A stretch of 64,000 nucleotides of DNA from CAWFQB01 sp965277875 (GCA_965277875.1 CBDIDV010000002.1:1736001-1800000); one strand, 5' to 3'; counted from the first letter of the stretch, positions 34,538-43,736 are shown. Numbers and translations: made by a program. The notes: generated from the sequence alone by a model not told the origin.

Positions 34538-35802
34538 ATCCCTCACACTTTGATGCTGCTGTTGTTGATGCTTCCACTGTTGATAACCCTGCTGCTGATG
34601 ATCCTATTGTTGACGACGCTATGAACAACTTTGCTGCGAGCGATCCTGCGAACCATGTGAGCCGCGCGCCTGAACGCGCTGCGGGGGCGGTCGAGCAGAA
34701 TACGACGGCTTTCGATACCCGGCCCGTCCTGATTACCGGAGGCGCGGGGTTCGTGGGCTGCAATCTGGCCGACGCGCTGCTGTCGCAGGGGCGGCGGGTG
34801 GTGATCTACGACAACCTTTCGCGGGCCGGCGTGGAACAGAACTGGAACTGGCTGTGCGCCACGCACGGGCAGGACGTAACGCTGTTACAGGCCGACATAC
34901 GCGACGCGCAAACATTGGCTCGCGCCGTGGCGCAGTCGGGCGAGATATTTCATTTTGCCGCGCAGGTGGCCGTTACGACCAGCCTGGACGATCCTATCAG
35001 CGATTTTGAGATCAATGCGCGGGGTACGCTGAACCTGCTGGAAGCGATACGTCTTAGCGACACTTGCCACCCGCTTGTATTCACGTCCACCAACAAAGTG
35101 TACGGCGGCCTCGAAAATGTTCGCCTGCGCCGTACAGCCGCGCGTTATGAGCCGGAAGATGACACGCTCCGCGCGCACGGCATCGGCGAGACGCGCAGGC
35201 TGGATTTCCACAGTCCCTATGGCTGCTCCAAAGGCGCGGCGGATCAGTACGTTCTGGATTACGCCCGCACCTATGATCTGCCGATGCTGGTTTTTCGCAT
35301 GAGCTGCATTTATGGGCCGCGTCAGTTCGGCACGGAAGATCAGGGATGGGTGGCGCATTTTCTGATCCGCGCCCTCAAACAACAGCCAATCACGCTGTAC
35401 GGCGACGGCAGGCAGGTGCGCGATGTGCTGTTCGCGGGCGATCTGGTACGCGCCTTCCAAATCGCGCAGCGGCAAATCAACACGTTGCGCGGGCAGGCGT
35501 TCAACATCGGCGGCAGCGCGGCGCAGGTGACAAGCCTGTTGGAACTCATCGAGCGCATCGGCGAACTGAACGGCGCGCGGCCTGATGTCCGCTTCGCCGA
35601 TTGGCGTCCGGGCGATCAGCGCTACTACGTGTCCGACACGCGCAAGTTCGAGGCCGCGACCGGCTGGAAGCCCGAAGTCAGCATCGAACAGGGCGTCACG
35701 CGGCTGTATGAGTGGCTGTGCCGCTCCCGTTCCCTCCCTATCTCGGACGGGGCCATCAATTCCCTTGCCAATTCTAAGGACATGGCGGAAGCGCAGACAT
35801 GA
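34534..35802 (+). CDS. NDP-sugar epimerase, CDP-paratose 2-epimerase-like
   Basis: A 422-residue extended SDR. After a ~60-residue acidic, low-complexity N-terminal extension come GGAGFVG (69-75), TSTNKVYG (184-191), and Tyr229/Lys233 in HSPYGCSKGAADQY. The block SCIYGPRQFGTEDQGWVAHF is the hallmark of the CDP-paratose 2-epimerase (RfbE/TyvE) subfamily. The other enzymes of tyvelose synthesis are absent here, so the real substrate may differ. The start is TTG at 34534, overlapping the previous TGA (TTGA), with AAGGGGG upstream. An ATG at 34621 is the alternative and would remove the low-complexity extension. Confidence 0.85.
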   Translation: MNPSHFDAAVVDASTVDNPAADDPIVDDAMNNFAASDPANHVSRAPERAAGAVEQNTTAFDTRPVLITGGAGFVGCNLADALLSQGRRVVIYDNLSRAGVEQNWNWLCATHGQDVTLLQADIRDAQTLARAVAQSGEIFHFAAQVAVTTSLDDPISDFEINARGTLNLLEAIRLSDTCHPLVFTSTNKVYGGLENVRLRRTAARYEPEDDTLRAHGIGETRRLDFHSPYGCSKGAADQYVLDYARTYDLPMLVFRMSCIYGPRQFGTEDQGWVAHFLIRALKQQPITLYGDGRQVRDVLFAGDLVRAFQIAQRQINTLRGQAFNIGGSAAQVTSLLELIERIGELNGARPDVRFADWRPGDQRYYVSDTRKFEAATGWKPEVSIEQGVTRLYEWLCRSRSLPISDGAINSLANSKDMAEAQT

Positions 35803-36770
35803 ACATGGAAGCTATGATGCGCGCCGCTGTGATTACCGCGCCGGGAAACGTTCAGATTTTGCAGGTTCCGGTTCCGGTTCCGCAGCCGAGCGAGGTGCGC
35901 GTCCGCCTGGAAGGATGCGGCGTGTGCGCGTCCAATCTGCCGCCGTGGGAGGGGAAGCCCTGGTTTACGTACCCCCTGGAACCCGGCAGGCTGGGACACG
36001 AGGGCTGGGGACACATTGACGCCGTGGGCGCGGGTGTCACCGGGTGGCAGATCGGAGAGCGCGTGTCCATACTGTCAAACCACGCGTATGCCGAGTACGA
36101 TGTCGCCCCGCAGGACGCGGTCGTCCGCGTTCCCGACGCGCTGCGCGCCAGACCGTTTCCGGGCGAGCCGCTGGGCTGCGCCCTGAACATCTTTCGCCGC
36201 AGCGAGATCAAACGGGGGCAGACGGTCGCTATTGTCGGGGTGGGCTTTTTGGGCGCGCTGCTGACGCGCATGGCCGCCGATGCCGACACCTGCGTGATCG
36301 CCATTGCCCGCCGCCCCTATGCGCTCGACGTGGCCCGCGCTATGAACGCGATGTATACCGTGCCGATGGACGACAATGGGAGCGTTATCGAAGAGGTAAA
36401 GCGGCTGACCGATGGCCGCTTTTGCGATGTCGTGATCGAGGCGGTCGGTAAGCAGGAACCGCTCGATCTGGCCGGGGAACTGTGCCGCGAGCGGGGGCGG
36501 CTGGTTGTGGCCGGGTATCATCAGGACGGCACGCGTACCATCAACATGCAGCTATGGAACTGGCGCGGCCTGGATGTCATCAACGCCCACGAACGCGAAC
36601 TTAGCGTCTATGTCGAGGGAATACAGGACGTGGCGCAGCTTATCGCAGAGGGCAAAATAAACCCTTTTCCGCTGTATACGCACACGTACCCTCTGGAACG
36701 GCTTGCCGACGCCCTGAACGCCACGCGGGATAGGCCCGACGGGTTCATGAAGGCGCTGGTGATGATGTGA
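35799..36770 (+). CDS. Medium-chain zinc-type dehydrogenase lacking the structural zinc lobe
   Basis: A 323-residue MDR oxidoreductase. Catalytic-zinc residues are present (Cys43 in GCGVCASN, His67-Glu68 in GHEGWGH), but the four-cysteine structural lobe is absent. The Rossmann motif is VGVGFLGALL. It overlaps the previous stop by 4 bases (ATGA). Between two sugar epimerases and a glycosyltransferase, it probably oxidises or reduces a sugar intermediate. This is inference; the substrate is unknown. Confidence 0.82.
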   Translation: MNMEAMMRAAVITAPGNVQILQVPVPVPQPSEVRVRLEGCGVCASNLPPWEGKPWFTYPLEPGRLGHEGWGHIDAVGAGVTGWQIGERVSILSNHAYAEYDVAPQDAVVRVPDALRARPFPGEPLGCALNIFRRSEIKRGQTVAIVGVGFLGALLTRMAADADTCVIAIARRPYALDVARAMNAMYTVPMDDNGSVIEEVKRLTDGRFCDVVIEAVGKQEPLDLAGELCRERGRLVVAGYHQDGTRTINMQLWNWRGLDVINAHERELSVYVEGIQDVAQLIAEGKINPFPLYTHTYPLERLADALNATRDRPDGFMKALVMM

Positions 36771-38314
36771 ACCGCAGCGGCAGCAGAACAAACAGGCACG
36801 GCGCGGGCGGCGGCATACGCGGACAGCGCACAGTGGACGCCGCAAGGCGCTTGAACGCGGACGGGACGGGCGCGCCTCTGCTGTCACGCGTGGGCCGCGC
36901 CCAATCGCATCGCAGCCAGCCGCATAGCCTGCTGACCCATCGCGCCCATGCGCGGCCTGGCTGCGTCCTGATGACGGCGGACTGCATCGGCGGCGTGTGG
37001 ACGTATGCGCTCGACCTGGCGCGCGGCCTGTGCGCCGAGGGCGTCCACGTAGTGCTTGCGACGATGGGCGATCTGCCCACGCCCGGACAGCGGCAGGAAG
37101 CGCAGGGTATCGCCAACCTGACGCTTTGCCCCGGCAGTTTCAAGCTGGAGTGGATGCCCGAACCCTGGCAGGACGTGGAACGGGCCGGCGACTGGCTGCT
37201 CGCCCTGGAAGCGCAGTTCGCGCCCGACATAGTGCATCTCAATGGCTACGCGCACAGCGCATTGGCGTGGAAAGCCCCGGTTCTGGTCGCGGCCCATTCG
37301 TGCGTGCTATCGTGGTGGCAGGCCGTAAAGTCCGAGGCCGCGCCCGCCGAGTGGCAGACATACAAAGACATCGTCACGCGTGGCGTACAGGCCGCGCAAA
37401 CCGTCGTCGCGCCCACGCGCGCCATGCTCAACGCCCTTGCCTCTTATTACGGCCCGCTATCCTCTTCGTGCGTCATCCCCAACGGCAGGCAGGCCGACCT
37501 TTACCAGACCGGCAGCAAACAACCGATTATCCTCACGGCGGGGCGATTATGGGACGAGGCGAAAAACATAGACGCGCTTCGTCAAGTTGCGCCACGTCTA
37601 ATCTGGCCGATCTATGCGGCAGGCTGTCCCGGCTCTGATGTGCCAACCGATGTGCAAACGACTTTAGAAGTAGGTCATAAACCGCCCGGTTCCGCTGTGC
37701 AGCTTCTTGATTTGCCGGAGAAATCGTTTGCAGAACGGACACACAGCGAAACGGCGTCCGAGTTACTGCCCGCAGGGGGTTTCCGGCCTCTGGGACGGCT
37801 TACGCCGGATGAACTGGCCGGCTGGTACGCCCGTGCCGCCATCTACGCCCTGCCCGCCCGCTATGAGCCGTTCGGACTGTCCGCTCTGGAGGCCGCGCTC
37901 TCCGGCTGTGCGCTCGTCCTGGGCGACATTGCCAGCCTGCGCGAAGTGTGGGGCGACGCGGCCCTGTTCGTGCCGCCCCATGACACGGACGCCCTTGCCC
38001 GCGCCCTGAACCGTTTAATTATCAACCCTGCCCTGCGGAGAGAGATGGCCGAGCGAGCGTACATCCACGCGCAGCAGTACACTTTGCAAGCCATGACAAA
38101 TGCGTATCTCGAATGCTACGCCGCTCTGCTGCCCGTCTCCACGCACACCTTCGTTCACGAGGCCGCAACCCTCGTTCCACTCGACCATATTGACCCCATC
38201 GAAGACGACGAACGCCAGTACACTGAGGAATGGCGCTCCGTTGGCTGGATTATGGACGAGGAGGAGGCCGCAAGCGAAGAGGACGCGCTCGGCTCGGAAG
38301 GGACGCAGGCATGA
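36767..38314 (+). CDS. GT4-type glycosyltransferase
   Basis: A 515-residue GT-B fold enzyme. The N-domain start is GCVLMTADCIGGVWTYALDLARGLCAEG; the C-domain has the retaining GT4 signature ARYEPFGLSALEAALSGCALV (E-x7-E type: Glu367-like to Glu375-like), with ILTAGRLWDEAKN opening the nucleotide-sugar domain. A ~60-residue basic head and an acidic tail (DDERQYTEEW...EEEAASEEDALGS) extend it beyond the usual ~380 residues. GTG start overlaps the previous stop (GTGA). Glycan acceptor unknown. Confidence 0.85.
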   Translation: MNRSGSRTNRHGAGGGIRGQRTVDAARRLNADGTGAPLLSRVGRAQSHRSQPHSLLTHRAHARPGCVLMTADCIGGVWTYALDLARGLCAEGVHVVLATMGDLPTPGQRQEAQGIANLTLCPGSFKLEWMPEPWQDVERAGDWLLALEAQFAPDIVHLNGYAHSALAWKAPVLVAAHSCVLSWWQAVKSEAAPAEWQTYKDIVTRGVQAAQTVVAPTRAMLNALASYYGPLSSSCVIPNGRQADLYQTGSKQPIILTAGRLWDEAKNIDALRQVAPRLIWPIYAAGCPGSDVPTDVQTTLEVGHKPPGSAVQLLDLPEKSFAERTHSETASELLPAGGFRPLGRLTPDELAGWYARAAIYALPARYEPFGLSALEAALSGCALVLGDIASLREVWGDAALFVPPHDTDALARALNRLIINPALRREMAERAYIHAQQYTLQAMTNAYLECYAALLPVSTHTFVHEAATLVPLDHIDPIEDDERQYTEEWRSVGWIMDEEEAASEEDALGSEGTQA

Positions 38315-39459
38315 GCGAGTCCCGTCTGCGCGACGGCCAGATCGTCATCTTCTGCCATTCCCTCCTTTCCGACTGGAACCACGGCAACGCCCACTTTCTG
38401 CGCGGCATCGTCTCGGAACTCAAAGCGCGCGGCCTGAATGTCGTCGTCTACGAGCCGTGCCACAACTGGAGCCTGCAAAACCTGCTCGCCGACCGGGGAG
38501 CCGCGCCCGTTGAAGATTTCTACCGTGTGTATCCCACCCTGGACAGCGTGTTTTACGAACCCGCCCTGCTGCGATTGGATCAGGCCCTCGCGAACGCCCG
38601 CCTTGTCCTTGTCCACGAGTGGAACGATCACGACCTGGTACGCAGGATCGGTCAGCACCGGCGCGAACACGATCATTACCGTCTGCTGTTCCATGATACC
38701 CACCACCGCAGCGTGACCGACAGCCAGAGCATGGCCGCGTATGACCTGAGCGGCTACGATGGCGTTCTGGCTTTCGGGCAGATCATTCGCGACCTGTACC
38801 TTGCCCAGGGCTGGACGCGCCGCGCCTGGACATGGCACGAGGCGGCGGATGTGCGGGTGTTCAAGCCGCTGCAATCTTTGCCTACTAGGCCTGACGGCGA
38901 TCTTGTCTGGATCGGCAACTGGGGCGATGAGGAGCGGACGGCGGAACTGCACGAATTTTTGATCGAGCCGGTCAAGGCGCTGGGACTGAAGGCGCGGGTG
39001 TACGGCGTGCGTTATCCCAAACACGCCCTGAAAGCACTGGCTTCAGCGGGCATCGAGTATGGCGGCTGGCTGCCTAACGTGTTTGCGCCCGAAGTTTTCG
39101 CGCGCTATCGGCTGACTGTCCATGTCCCGCGCGGCCCGTATGTGCGCGAATTGCCCGGTATTCCCACCATCCGCGTGTTTGAGGCGCTGGCCTGCGGCAT
39201 TCCGCTGATCTGCTCGCCCTGGAACGACGCGGAACATCTCTTTACACCGGGCGAGGATTATCTTGTCGCCCGCGACGGACAGCAAATGCGAACGCACATC
39301 CGCTCTTTGCTGGACAATCCCGAACAAGCGCAGGCACTGGCTCAACACGGACTTGAAACCATTCTGGCAAAGCACACCTGCGCCCACCGAGTCAACGAAC
39401 TGCTCGCCATTTACGAGGAAATAAGCGTTGATTTATTACCCACAGGTTCCGGGTACTGA
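38311..39459 (+). CDS. GT-B glycosyltransferase, CgeB-like (first of three)
   Basis: A 382-residue protein starting at ATG 38311 (ATGA overlap with the GT4 gene). The N-terminal block DWNHGNAHFLRGIVSELKARGLNVVVYEP is shared in pattern with the next two genes. The C-terminal block IPTIRVFEALACGIPLICSPWNDAEHLFTPGEDYLVA is the nucleotide-sugar binding half seen in CgeB/Glyco_trans_1_2 proteins. CgeB of Bacillus subtilis acts in spore-surface glycosylation; no spore context is seen here. The stop codon lies inside a GGGTAC/GTACCC hairpin (39451-39467). Confidence 0.8.
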   Translation: MSESRLRDGQIVIFCHSLLSDWNHGNAHFLRGIVSELKARGLNVVVYEPCHNWSLQNLLADRGAAPVEDFYRVYPTLDSVFYEPALLRLDQALANARLVLVHEWNDHDLVRRIGQHRREHDHYRLLFHDTHHRSVTDSQSMAAYDLSGYDGVLAFGQIIRDLYLAQGWTRRAWTWHEAADVRVFKPLQSLPTRPDGDLVWIGNWGDEERTAELHEFLIEPVKALGLKARVYGVRYPKHALKALASAGIEYGGWLPNVFAPEVFARYRLTVHVPRGPYVRELPGIPTIRVFEALACGIPLICSPWNDAEHLFTPGEDYLVARDGQQMRTHIRSLLDNPEQAQALAQHGLETILAKHTCAHRVNELLAIYEEISVDLLPTGSGY

Positions 39460-39598
39460 AAGTACCCGTCTGAGGGCGTTCCGCCGAGCGTCCTGCGGAC
39501 GCAAATGCTTATAGATGGGTGCATCACGTCCGTAAACGCCCGGCCGCAGGCCACTCAGACATGGGCAAAAATTAAAATAGTTCACCCGTGGAAAAATG
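39451..39598. repeat. Hairpin-rich spacer repeat between two CgeB-like genes
   Basis: The hairpin GGGTAC/GTACCC (39451-39456 with 39462-39467) is followed by CGTCTGAGGGCGTTCCGCC and a GCGTCC/GGACGC stem. The order and sequence resemble 52248-52300 in the murein-recycling operon, suggesting copies of one dispersed element. The end of the spacer (39598-39622, GCTTAACGCGTAACGCTTAAT) matches, in reverse, the phrase at 21432-21458. Confidence 0.55.
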
Positions 39599-39623
39599 CT
39601 TAACGCGTAACGCTTAATAATCT

Positions 39624-40721
39624 ATGAACATTGCTTTTTTCGGATCGAGTCTGGTGTCGGCGTACTGGAATGGGGCCGCGACCTACTATCGCGGCATCAT
39701 ACGCGCCCTCCATGCGCGGGGGCATTTTGTTACGTTCTATGAGCCGGACGCTTACGAGCGGCAGCAGCACAGGGACGTGGACGATCCCGATTGGGCGCGC
39801 GTTGTCGTGTACGCGGGCGAGGGCGAGGCGGGCGTCAGCGCCGCTCTGGAACAGGCGCGGGGCGCAGACCTGATCGTCAAGGCGAGCGGCGTGGGCGTCT
39901 TCGACGAACTGCTGGAAGCGCGCGTTCTGGACATACGATGCGCTGGCGGATTGTGCGCGTTCTGGGATGTGGACGCGCCCGCCACGCTGTCCCGCGTCCA
40001 TGCCGACCCTGCCGACCCGTTCCGCAAACTGATACCGCGCTATGACCTGGTATTGACGTATGGCGGCGGGCAGCCCGTGATTGACGCGTACAACAAATTG
40101 GGGGCGCGCGAATGCGTTCCCATCTACAACGCGCTTGACCCCGTCACGCATTTTCCCGTCGCGCCGGACGCCCGTTTCAGGTGCGACCTGGGCTTTCTGG
40201 GCAATCGCCTGCCCGACCGCGAACATCGCGTCGAGCAGTTCTTCCTGAACGCCGCGCAGCAATCGGCTGACAAAACGTTTCTGCTTGGCGGCAGCGGCTG
40301 GGGCGACAAGACGATGCCGCCCAATGTGCATTACGTCGGCCACGTTTACACGCCCGACCACAACGCGTTTAACTGTACGCCCCGCATGGTGCTGAACATC
40401 AGCCGCGACAGCATGGCAGAGTACGGCTTTTCGCCCGCCACGCGCGTCTTTGAAGCGGCGGGCGCGGGGGCGTGCCTGATAACCGATTATTGGGAGGGCA
40501 TCGGGGAGTTTTTCGAGCCGGACAAAGAGATTCTTGTGGCGCATAGCGGGGATGATGTGGCGCACTTTGTCAAAAGCGTGGACGCGGAACGGGCGCGGCG
40601 TATCGGGCAGGCGGCCCTAAAGCGCGTTCTTGCACAGCACACGTATGCGCAGCGCGTGGTACAGCTTCAATCGCTGCTGGACGCGCGGATGTCGGGCGCG
40701 GCGAGAGGAATAGCGCCGTGA
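39624..40721 (+). CDS. GT-B glycosyltransferase, CgeB-like (second of three)
   Basis: A 365-residue protein: FFGSSLVSAYWNGAATYYRGIIRALHARGH at the N-terminus, CDLGFLGNRLPDREHRVEQFF in the middle, and a C-terminal block FSPATRVFEAAGAGACLITDYWEGIGEFFEPDKEILVA. These are typical of the CgeB-type GT family. ATG at 39624 lacks a clear SD and follows the AAC/TTAAGCG-type repeat. Its stop overlaps the next GTG start. It likely adds one sugar to a shared glycan with its two paralogues. Confidence 0.82.
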   Translation: MNIAFFGSSLVSAYWNGAATYYRGIIRALHARGHFVTFYEPDAYERQQHRDVDDPDWARVVVYAGEGEAGVSAALEQARGADLIVKASGVGVFDELLEARVLDIRCAGGLCAFWDVDAPATLSRVHADPADPFRKLIPRYDLVLTYGGGQPVIDAYNKLGARECVPIYNALDPVTHFPVAPDARFRCDLGFLGNRLPDREHRVEQFFLNAAQQSADKTFLLGGSGWGDKTMPPNVHYVGHVYTPDHNAFNCTPRMVLNISRDSMAEYGFSPATRVFEAAGAGACLITDYWEGIGEFFEPDKEILVAHSGDDVAHFVKSVDAERARRIGQAALKRVLAQHTYAQRVVQLQSLLDARMSGAARGIAP

Positions 40722-41824
40722 ACGAAAATGCGCTGCGCTTTGTATTTCTGGGCTTGTCCATTACGAGTTCATGGGGCAACGGACACGCCACGACGTATCG
40801 CGGCCTGGTGCGCGAACTATGCGCGCAGGGCCATGACGTGCTGTTTCTGGAACGGGACGCGCCCTGGTACGCCACCAACTGTGATATGCCCGTCCCGCCG
40901 TTCGGACGTACAAAGCTTTATGGCAGTCTGGACGAACTGCGCGACGGCTATACATCCGAGGTTCAAAACGCGGACTTCGTGCTTGTCGGCTCGTATGTGC
41001 CGGACGGCGTGACGGTGGGCGAATGGGCGCTGGACACGGCGCGGGGCGTCACGGCCTTTTACGATATTGATACGCCCGTCACGCTTGCCAAACTGGAGCG
41101 CGGCGACTACGAGTACATCGCCCCCGCCCTGATCCCCCGCTACGACCTGTATCTTTCGTTCAGCGGCGGGCCGACACTTACGCGCCTGGAACAGCAGTGG
41201 GGTTCGCCAAGCGCCCGCCCGCTCTACTGCTCGGTAGATCCCGCCCTCTACTATCCCGACCCAAGCGCCGCGCCGATCTACGACCTGGGCTACATGGGAA
41301 CGTACAGCGACGACCGCCAGCCGCCGCTCGACAGTCTGCTGCTCGACCCCGCCCGACAGTGGACACAGGGACGCTTTGCCGTCGCCGGCCCGAAATATCC
41401 CGTTAGTATCGTATGGCCCCCCAATGTGGAGCGCATCGAACATTTGCCCCCTGCCGAGCATTGCGCTTTTTACGGCGCGCAGCGAGCCACGCTCAACATC
41501 ACCCGCCGCGACATGATCCGGGCCGGGTACTCGCCCAGTGTCCGCCTGTTCGAGGCGGCGGCCTGTGGTACGCCCATCATCAGCGACTGGTGGCCCGGCC
41601 TGGACACCTTCTTCACGCCCGACCGCGAAATCCTCCTCGCCCGCAATTCCGCCGACACCCTCCGCTTTTTGCGCGAACTGGACGCCGAGACCCTTGCCGA
41701 CGTGGGCGCACAAGCCCGCAAATGCGTCCTCGCCCGCCACACCGCCGCCCACCGCGCCCGCGAACTCACCTCCTACGCCCGCGAAACCCTGAACAAAATA
41801 ACTTACCGCGGATTGAGCGGATGA
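40718..41824 (+). CDS. GT-B glycosyltransferase, CgeB-like (third of three)
   Basis: A 368-residue paralogue of the two previous genes: FLGLSITSSWGNGHATTYRGLVRELCAQGHDVLFLERD, YDLGYMGTYSDDRQPPLDSLLL, and YSPSVRLFEAAACGTPIISDWWPGLDTFFTPDREILLA. The GTG start overlaps the previous stop (GTGA) and the gene is last in the operon. Differences in the N-terminal half suggest a different acceptor from its neighbours. No membrane segment or signal peptide. Confidence 0.82.
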   Translation: MNENALRFVFLGLSITSSWGNGHATTYRGLVRELCAQGHDVLFLERDAPWYATNCDMPVPPFGRTKLYGSLDELRDGYTSEVQNADFVLVGSYVPDGVTVGEWALDTARGVTAFYDIDTPVTLAKLERGDYEYIAPALIPRYDLYLSFSGGPTLTRLEQQWGSPSARPLYCSVDPALYYPDPSAAPIYDLGYMGTYSDDRQPPLDSLLLDPARQWTQGRFAVAGPKYPVSIVWPPNVERIEHLPPAEHCAFYGAQRATLNITRRDMIRAGYSPSVRLFEAAACGTPIISDWWPGLDTFFTPDREILLARNSADTLRFLRELDAETLADVGAQARKCVLARHTAAHRARELTSYARETLNKITYRGLSG

Positions 41825-41852
41825 AACGTATACACGCAAACAATTCAAAAAC

Positions 41853-41947
41853 ATGCTGACAACTCAGGAAGCGGCGGACATTCTAATGTCTCGCGTCCGT
41901 TCTTTGTGGGTTTTCTGGAAGCGGGTAAAGTGCTGCTTTATGATTAG
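41853..41947 (+). pseudogene. Frameshifted fragment of an excisionase/antitoxin-type HTH protein
   Basis: From ATG 41853 the frame reads MLTTQEAADILMSR and then runs out of register. A shift of two bases after CTCGC restores RPFFVGFLEAGKVLLYD and a TAG at 41945-41947. The pieces together match the start of AbrB/excisionase-like helix-turn-helix antitoxins (LTTQEAADILNVSRPxxVxLLExG). Too short and shifted to be functional. Confidence 0.6.
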
Positions 41948-43108
41948 CTACGGCTCTGAAACGAGCGTTTCAAACTTTGCATTTTGATAACTGGTGAACA
42001 GGTCAACCACGCTCTGGGGCGCGTTATCGTCAAAGAACAGTTTGAGGTTTCGGCCAGCCTCCGCAGCAGCGGACGCGCTGCGGGGAAAGAGCCTTTCTTC
42101 ATAAGTGGCGAGCGCGGCTTCAACGTCATCGGGGTTGGCGGCGATAGCCTCCGCGAGTTCAGCGCCGTCGTACATTGCGAGGTTGGCCCCTTCGCCGGCA
42201 AACGGCGACATTAGATGCGCTGCATCGCCGAGCAGTGTCACTCCAGGAATACGATCCCATTTGTGTTCGACCGGGAGCGCGTGAATAGGCCAGCGTACCG
42301 GGGCAGTCTCGCTGCCCGTGATAAGCGCCGTCAGCTTCGGAGTCCAGCCCTCGAACTCCTCGGCGACGCGGATCAGAGCCGCCGCCGGGTTGGAAAAGTC
42401 AAGGCTGTCAATCCAGTCCTTCGGCTTGTTCAACACCACATAGGTACGCAGTGCGCCATTGGCCTCACGGTGTCCGATGATGCCTTTACCCGGCGCAATC
42501 GCCATCAGAGTGATACCGCCAACTGCTTCCACGCTCGCCTTGTAGTGGCCCTCGCCGTCAAACTGGTATGTCTCGATGAATGACGTGCCGACATAGGCTG
42601 GTTTCGCCTCGGAAAGAAGTGGACGAACTCTCGACCAGGCGCCATCGGCCCCCACCAGGAGGGCGGTAGTCACTGTTGAGCCGTCATCGAAGGTCAACAG
42701 GTGCTGTCCGCCACCGAGCTTAGACACCGCTTTGAGTTTGCGTCCCCATCGGATTGTCTCGGCAGGAAGTGAGTCAAGCAGAATTTGGCGCAGGTCTCCT
42801 CGGTGTACCTCCGGTCGTCCGCCGCTGCCCTTGTCCGGCTGATCAAGCAGGATGTTGCCGTTCTTATCGAGTATCTGCTGCCCCTCAGCGCCAGGGTGGA
42901 TGATCTCGCGGAACTCCTCGGAAAGTCCCGCTGCTTTGAGTGCCAGCTGCCCGTTGTAGTCGTGAATATCCAGCAAGCCTCCTTGCGTTCGCGCGGTCGC
43001 CGAGGCTTCCGCTTCGTAGATCGTCGCTGCAATACCGTGAACATGAAGAACACGCGCAAGTGTCAGGCCTCCAAGTCCCGCACCGATGATCGTAATTGAA
43101 GTATTCAT
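41948..43108 (-). CDS. FAD-dependent monooxygenase, TetX-like
   Basis: A 386-residue flavoprotein hydroxylase of the PHBH fold. FAD motifs: GAGLGGL (9-15), and GDAAHLMSPFAGEGANL (Gly294, Asp295). The blocks GGLLDIHDYNGQLALKAAGL and EVHRGDLRQILLDSL closely follow the arrangement in TetX, the tetracycline-inactivating monooxygenase. Many chromosomal members have other substrates, so resistance is not claimed. ATG 43108 overlaps the stop of the NTF2-like gene upstream (ATGA), so they are cotranscribed. Codon choice looks less GC-rich than in neighbouring genes, which may mean recent transfer. Confidence 0.85.
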   Translation of the reverse strand: MNTSITIIGAGLGGLTLARVLHVHGIAATIYEAEASATARTQGGLLDIHDYNGQLALKAAGLSEEFREIIHPGAEGQQILDKNGNILLDQPDKGSGGRPEVHRGDLRQILLDSLPAETIRWGRKLKAVSKLGGGQHLLTFDDGSTVTTALLVGADGAWSRVRPLLSEAKPAYVGTSFIETYQFDGEGHYKASVEAVGGITLMAIAPGKGIIGHREANGALRTYVVLNKPKDWIDSLDFSNPAAALIRVAEEFEGWTPKLTALITGSETAPVRWPIHALPVEHKWDRIPGVTLLGDAAHLMSPFAGEGANLAMYDGAELAEAIAANPDDVEAALATYEERLFPRSASAAAEAGRNLKLFFDDNAPQSVVDLFTSYQNAKFETLVSEP

Positions 43109-43491
43109 TTAGCCTCTGCTCGATCTCCGCCGGTTACCATGCGTCTGTCTTCGCCCATGTCCATGCGGCGGATCAGACCCTCTTCGACTCGATAGATGTG
43201 CTGAACCGTCAGGTCTTCGAGCAGATGCCCTTCCAGGTCGTGTACCACCTGATGTACTTCGATGGCGACGCGCCCGCTTGCGTCGGTGACAAAATGGACG
43301 GGTTCGACATGGGGGTCCACCAGATTCCACTGCTTTGTCCAGTAGGCGCGCACTCCGTCATGCCCATGCGCGTAGCCGCCTTCCATCGTGTTGGGCCATT
43401 CCACGTTGGGGTGCATGGTCGCTAGAGCGGCTTCGAGGTCGCGGGTGTTGAACGCATGGTAAGCCGTGGTCAGCAGTTCCTCGTTAGTCAT
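43105..43491 (-). CDS. NTF2-like/SnoaL-like small protein
   Basis: A 128-residue protein with the cone-shaped NTF2 fold pattern: TAYHAFNTRDLEAALATMHPNVEW near the N-terminus, then HDGVRAYWTKQW and EVHQVVHDLEGHLLEDLTVQHIYRVEEGLIRRMDMGED. Such proteins act as small isomerases, hydrolases or binding partners. The ATG at 43491 has GGGAGG 9 nt upstream. It is translationally coupled to the TetX-like gene, so they probably act on the same compound. Confidence 0.8.
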   Translation of the reverse strand: MTNEELLTTAYHAFNTRDLEAALATMHPNVEWPNTMEGGYAHGHDGVRAYWTKQWNLVDPHVEPVHFVTDASGRVAIEVHQVVHDLEGHLLEDLTVQHIYRVEEGLIRRMDMGEDRRMVTGGDRAEAK

Positions 43492-43585
43492 TGTCGGGGG
43501 CCTCCCTGTAAGAAATGATGCGTCAAGTATACCCTGCCAATCGGCCTGCACGAATGGCAGGCCGGTTGGCAAGCGGCTTTGCGGT

Positions 43586-43736
43586 TCACTCTGTCTTGAT
43601 GTGCTGCGCGAACCGCTCCACGTTGGTCTGCATGGTTTTAAGCTGCATCTTGGGTTCGTTTGGGCTGTGGGGCTGGCGGGGCAGGACGAGCATACGGACG
43701 GGAACGCCCTGCGCTTTGAGGGTGTTGTAGAAGCAG
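43586..43736 (-). pseudogene. Duplicated C-terminal scrap of the S9 peptidase gene
   Basis: The last ~49 codons (FYNTLKAQGVPVRMLVLPRQ ... NVERFAQHIKTE) match the end of the intact S9 peptidase at 46070 almost residue for residue, with similar DNA. Upstream the match stops abruptly at about 43736. It lacks the catalytic serine and aspartate and has no start signals. It marks one edge of a ~2.3-kb segment flanked by direct copies of this sequence. Confidence 0.85.

Noticed and set aside
34534..35802. Assigning a tyvelose O-antigen pathway from the CDP-paratose epimerase-like gene
   Set aside because: None of the other pathway enzymes are present in the window.
41948..43108. Calling the TetX-like gene a tetracycline-resistance gene
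   Set aside because: Family likeness alone does not give the substrate; many chromosomal relatives do not act on tetracyclines.
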